Positions 61,221-64,000 of a stretch of 64,000 nt of DNA are shown here, in pieces; position 1 is the first letter of the stretch; every line of letters begins with the position of its first letter. The DNA lies in the NCBI GenBank assembly GCA_937889015.1, contig CALARR010000059.1, forward strand, positions 11,155-75,154, in the 5' to 3' direction. A model generated the notes under the pieces. That model ran no database searches. It worked only from the letters and a program-made list of their open reading frames with translations, and had not been told where the DNA came from. Position numbers and translations under genes: made by a program. This DNA is from an uncultured Planctomycetales bacterium (GTDB taxonomy: Bacteria; Planctomycetota; Planctomycetia; Pirellulales; Thermoguttaceae).

Positions 61221-61314
61221 GGGTCTTGGGTCTTAGACTTAGGTCTTAGGATTTCGATTCCAAGCCCGTCCCCAACGCCAAGCTGATCCCAAGACCTAAG
61301 CCCCAAGTCCCAAC
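61221..61314. repeat. Inverted pair of heptad repeats between E2 and E3 genes
   Basis: The left array (61221-61250) reads GGGTCTT, GGGTCTT, AGACTTA, GGTCTTA. The right one (61288-61314) reads CCCAAGA, CCTAAGC, CCCAAGT, CCCAA, the near inverse complement. They could form a long imperfect hairpin with a 37-base loop, just before the E3 start. The heptad family differs from those at 15970 and 16066. A role in processing or attenuation of the pdh transcript is possible. Confidence 0.75.
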
Positions 61315-61318
61315 CGCA

Positions 61319-62749
61319 ATGCAAACCCAACTGGTCGTTATCGGTGCAGGCCCCGGCGGATATGCCGCAGCATTCATGGCCTCGGACCTCGGCATGAAGG
61401 TGACCCTGGTCGATCTGGAGCGGAGCCTGGGCGGCGTGTGCCTGCTGCGCGGCTGCATCCCCTCCAAGGCCCTGCTGCACGTGGCCCGAGTTATGGCCGA
61501 GGCCCAGCATCTGGCCGACTGGGGCGTCAGTTTCGCCGCGCCGCAGATCGACCTGGCCGCCGTGCGCGCGCGCAAGGAGAAGGTGATCGCCACGCTGACC
61601 GGCGGGCTGAAGCAGATCGCCAAGAAGCGCAACGTGGAGGTCATCCAGGCATGGGCCCGTTTCGAGGACTCGCAGACCTTGCGTCTGGATTCGGTCGGCG
61701 GCCAGCCGGTGGCTGACCCTCGGCTCCAGTTCGAGCACTGCATCGTGGCCACCGGTTCCAGTCCCACGCGTCTGCCGGCCTTCAATCTGCCCACGTCCCG
61801 GATCATGGACAGCACCGGGGCCCTGGAACTGGCCGACGTGCCCAAGTCGCTGTTGATCGTCGGCGGCGGCTACATCGGTCTGGAGATGGGCAGCGTCTAT
61901 GCGGCCCTGGGCAGCCGGGTGAGCGTGGTGGAACTGACCGATGGGCTGTTGCCCGGCGCCGACCGCGACCTGGTCAAGCCGCTGCACGCCCGACTGGAAA
62001 AGACCTTTGCCGGGATCTGGTTGAACACGAAGGTCGTGTCCTTGGCGGACAAGAAGGATGCCATCGAAGTCACCTTCGACGGCGCCGCACCGGAGAAGAC
62101 GCAGCGTTTCGACCGCGTGCTGTTGTCGATCGGCCGCCGTCCGAACAGCGCGGATCTGGGCCTGGAGAAGACCAAGGTCCAGGTGGATAAGCGGGGCTTC
62201 ATCACGGTGGACGATCGCGCGCGCACGGCCGATCCCAAGATCCTGGCGATTGGCGATGTGGCCGGTGAGCCGATGCTGGCCCACAAGGCGGCCCACCAGG
62301 CCAAGGCGGCCGTGGAGGCCTTGGCCGGACATCCGGTGGCGTTCCATCCGCGCGCGATCCCGGCCGTCGTGTTCACCGATCCCGAGGTGGCCTGGGCCGG
62401 CCTGACGCAAACGGAAGCGGCCCGGCAAAACCGCCCGGTGGAAGTAGCCCAATTCCCCTGGGCGGCCTGCGGCCGAGCGCAGGCGGTCGGTCGGACCGAG
62501 GGGTTGACCAAGTGGTTGATCGATCCGGCCACGCAGCGCGTGGTCGGCTGCGGGATCGTCGGGCCGGGGGCCGGTGACCTGATCAGCGAGGCCGTGCTGG
62601 CCATCGAGATGGGCGCCCACGTACGCGACCTGACCGAGGCCGTCCATCCGCACCCGACCCTGAGCGAGACGCTCGGCGCCGCGGCCGAGGTGCATTTGGG
62701 CCTGGCCACTGACCTCTATCGGCCACGCCGCGACCGCTCCAAGGCCTAA
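61319..62749 (+). CDS. lpdA: Dihydrolipoyl dehydrogenase (E3)
   Basis: The 476-residue FAD enzyme reoxidises the dihydrolipoyl group of E2 with NAD+. The FAD-binding motif GAGPGGYAAA lies at the N-terminus, and the redox-active disulfide CLLRGC is in GGVCLLRGCIPSKALL. The NAD-binding GGGYIGLEMGSVYAALG and the C-terminal HPHPTLSE (active-site His) are present. It is the third pdh gene, with the stop overlapping the stop of the convergent hydrolase by three bases. A start at 61319 places the flavin motif correctly. Confidence 0.95.
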   Translation: MQTQLVVIGAGPGGYAAAFMASDLGMKVTLVDLERSLGGVCLLRGCIPSKALLHVARVMAEAQHLADWGVSFAAPQIDLAAVRARKEKVIATLTGGLKQIAKKRNVEVIQAWARFEDSQTLRLDSVGGQPVADPRLQFEHCIVATGSSPTRLPAFNLPTSRIMDSTGALELADVPKSLLIVGGGYIGLEMGSVYAALGSRVSVVELTDGLLPGADRDLVKPLHARLEKTFAGIWLNTKVVSLADKKDAIEVTFDGAAPEKTQRFDRVLLSIGRRPNSADLGLEKTKVQVDKRGFITVDDRARTADPKILAIGDVAGEPMLAHKAAHQAKAAVEALAGHPVAFHPRAIPAVVFTDPEVAWAGLTQTEAARQNRPVEVAQFPWAACGRAQAVGRTEGLTKWLIDPATQRVVGCGIVGPGAGDLISEAVLAIEMGAHVRDLTEAVHPHPTLSETLGAAAEVHLGLATDLYRPRRDRSKA

Positions 62750-63885
62750 CGAGAACTCTGCAGCCGCTTGTTCCACTCTCCCAGCACGGGCAACTGCCAC
62801 GCGCGTCCATTGCTGGCCGAGATGTTGAAGTCCTTTTCCTGCGACGGCAGGTCGAAGACCCACACCGCGGCCAAGGGTACGGCCAATCGGTCCAGTTCCG
62901 CCAGAAAGGCCTGCAGGGCGGGGCGCGCCTCGGCAGAATCCGGGGCGTTGACTTGGAACTCGCCCACGAACAGAGGCTTCCCCAATTGCCGAGCCGCTGC
63001 CGTCACCTGTTCCACGCGATTCAAGGCCTTTTCATAACAGTGTACGCTGATCAGGTCGATCGGCTCAGGCGTGCAGAGGGTCAGCATTTCGGCGAACTGT
63101 TCGGGCGTATCCGGCTTCCAACTTCGCTCGCTACGGTTGTGCCAGGCCCAATCGCGGAGGATCGAGTTGCCCGTGCCGATCAGACGATGGGCGTCGTACT
63201 TGCGGACTTCGCGCGCAAATTCCCGCCAGGCGACCACCAGCATCTCGGAGGTCAGGTCATCTTGTTCCGTGCGTTGTGCGGCGGTGCCCAGCTTGGGCCA
63301 GACGGCCGGCCGATGCTCGGCGGCGTTGGGCAGATCGGCGGCCAGGTTGTATTCGTTGCCGAACTCCCAGGCCCAGATGGCCGGCGAGTCCTTGTAGCGC
63401 GTGACGACTTCCTGCACGTACTGCCGCATGAAGGCGTGCGTCTTGCTCTGGGGATTGCCCCATTGATTGCAGGGTTCGCCCACCAGGTCCGGGACGCAGG
63501 GATGGTGCCAGAAGAGCGACGGGATCAGCCCCAGGCCGCGCCGCTCCGCACAGCGAACCACACCGTCCAGCAGCCGGAAGTACTCGGCCCGATCCTCCTG
63601 GTACAATCGCATGTCGCGCGGCCAGAAACCACAGGCACAGAAACGCGCGAAAGGGATGCCATGTTCCGCCAGGGTCTGAAAGCCAGCCTCATACGACGTG
63701 TCGGCCGGCTTGTACAGGCACCGCAAAAAGCAACTGAAGTAGTTTATGCCCAGGCCGCGGTAAGGCCGCCCCTCGCGGAGCACGGCCCCGCCCGGCCCCA
63801 GCGTCAGGCCGGGCAGCGGCGCGGCATGGCTCGCATCCGCGGCGACGAAAGTCAAGCTGGCTACGAGAATTAGAGTCCTGTGCAT
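62746..63885 (-). CDS. Glycoside hydrolase, GH5-like (beta-mannanase/cellulase type)
   Basis: The 379-residue exported protein has a signal peptide (RTLILVASLTFVAADASHAA). It shows a (beta/alpha)8 barrel of clan GH-A: the acid/base Glu is in AIWAWEFGNEYN and the nucleophile Glu in GKPLFVGEFQV. CGFWPRDMRLYQEDRAEYFR is a surface helix. These features fit GH5-like enzymes that cut beta-linked mannans or glucans; the exact subfamily is not clear. GGGGAACGG precedes the ATG at 63885. It converges on the pdh operon, sharing stop-codon bases with the E3 gene. Confidence 0.85.
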   Translation of the reverse strand: MHRTLILVASLTFVAADASHAAPLPGLTLGPGGAVLREGRPYRGLGINYFSCFLRCLYKPADTSYEAGFQTLAEHGIPFARFCACGFWPRDMRLYQEDRAEYFRLLDGVVRCAERRGLGLIPSLFWHHPCVPDLVGEPCNQWGNPQSKTHAFMRQYVQEVVTRYKDSPAIWAWEFGNEYNLAADLPNAAEHRPAVWPKLGTAAQRTEQDDLTSEMLVVAWREFAREVRKYDAHRLIGTGNSILRDWAWHNRSERSWKPDTPEQFAEMLTLCTPEPIDLISVHCYEKALNRVEQVTAAARQLGKPLFVGEFQVNAPDSAEARPALQAFLAELDRLAVPLAAVWVFDLPSQEKDFNISASNGRAWQLPVLGEWNKRLQSSR

Positions 63886-64000
63886 GAGCCGTTCCCCTGT
63901 CCAGTGCGGTGCCCTTTGACCTGCCGTGTCATCAAGGTTAGGTGCCGGGCACGCCATTGGCAAGCCCTGCGATCCGGCAGCCCCCAGCCGGCCCGGCGGG

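Noticed and set aside
59951..62863. Open frame of about 970 codons on the minus strand across the E2 and E3 genes
   Set aside because: Antisense to well-defined pdh genes; no domain features.

Overview
The window is a GC-rich, densely coded stretch of bacterial chromosome, most likely from a planctomycete (Planctomycetota). The evidence is the gene mix: a sulfatase, Tat-exported Gfo/Idh/MocA oxidoreductases, DUF1080-type and FG-GAP secreted proteins, many secreted glycoside hydrolases (GH28, GH51, GH106, GH29, GH5-like), URO-D-like proteins, an exosortase with EpsI, and short heptanucleotide repeats between genes. This is inference from content; no rRNA or marker phylogeny is available. I saw no tRNA, rRNA, CRISPR array or intact insertion sequence.

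Layout. 1-8908, minus strand: sulfatase (cut by the window edge), URO-D-like protein, secreted beta-helix protein, FAD monooxygenase, exported fumarylacetoacetate-hydrolase-fold protein, PaaI thioesterase and ChaN-like protein. 9090-15960, plus strand: FG-GAP protein, GH28, DUF1080-like protein, a repeat-rich gap with a MITE-like element, then GH51. 15961-19436: decayed DNA with heptad repeats, a sulfotransferase stub, a candidate immunity lipoprotein and a 5'-truncated RHS toxin-type gene. 19437-22871: oxidoreductase, NlpC/P60-like secreted protein, acetyltransferase. 23285-32691, plus strand: a tight three-gene operon encoding a membrane protein with about eleven Ig-like repeats, an SrfC-like P-loop protein and an SrfB-like actin/Hsp70-fold ATPase. 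32837-42343, minus strand: a probable rhamnoside-degradation set (FMN reductase, thioredoxin-fold ferredoxin, GH106 rhamnosidase, large secreted protein, oxidoreductase). 42671-45089, minus strand: a nucleotide-heptose operon with ATGA overlaps. 45563-49430: sugar-binding lipoprotein, LacI regulator with its own operator, SGNH hydrolase. 49649-52070, minus strand: EpsI, exosortase and a membrane-anchored protein with a transposase-like HTH. 52344-54751: AraC regulator and GH29. 54802-55704, minus strand: TruB. 55895-62749, plus strand: a secreted protein, then the pyruvate dehydrogenase complex (E1, E2 split by an in-frame amber codon, E3). 62746-63885, minus strand: GH5-like hydrolase.

The strongest candidates for something not well described are the Ig-array/SrfC/SrfB operon, the amber codon in the E2 linker, a roughly 100-bp dispersed element found three times in the same orientation upstream of unrelated genes, and the zinc-ribbon/TM/transposase-HTH protein beside the exosortase.
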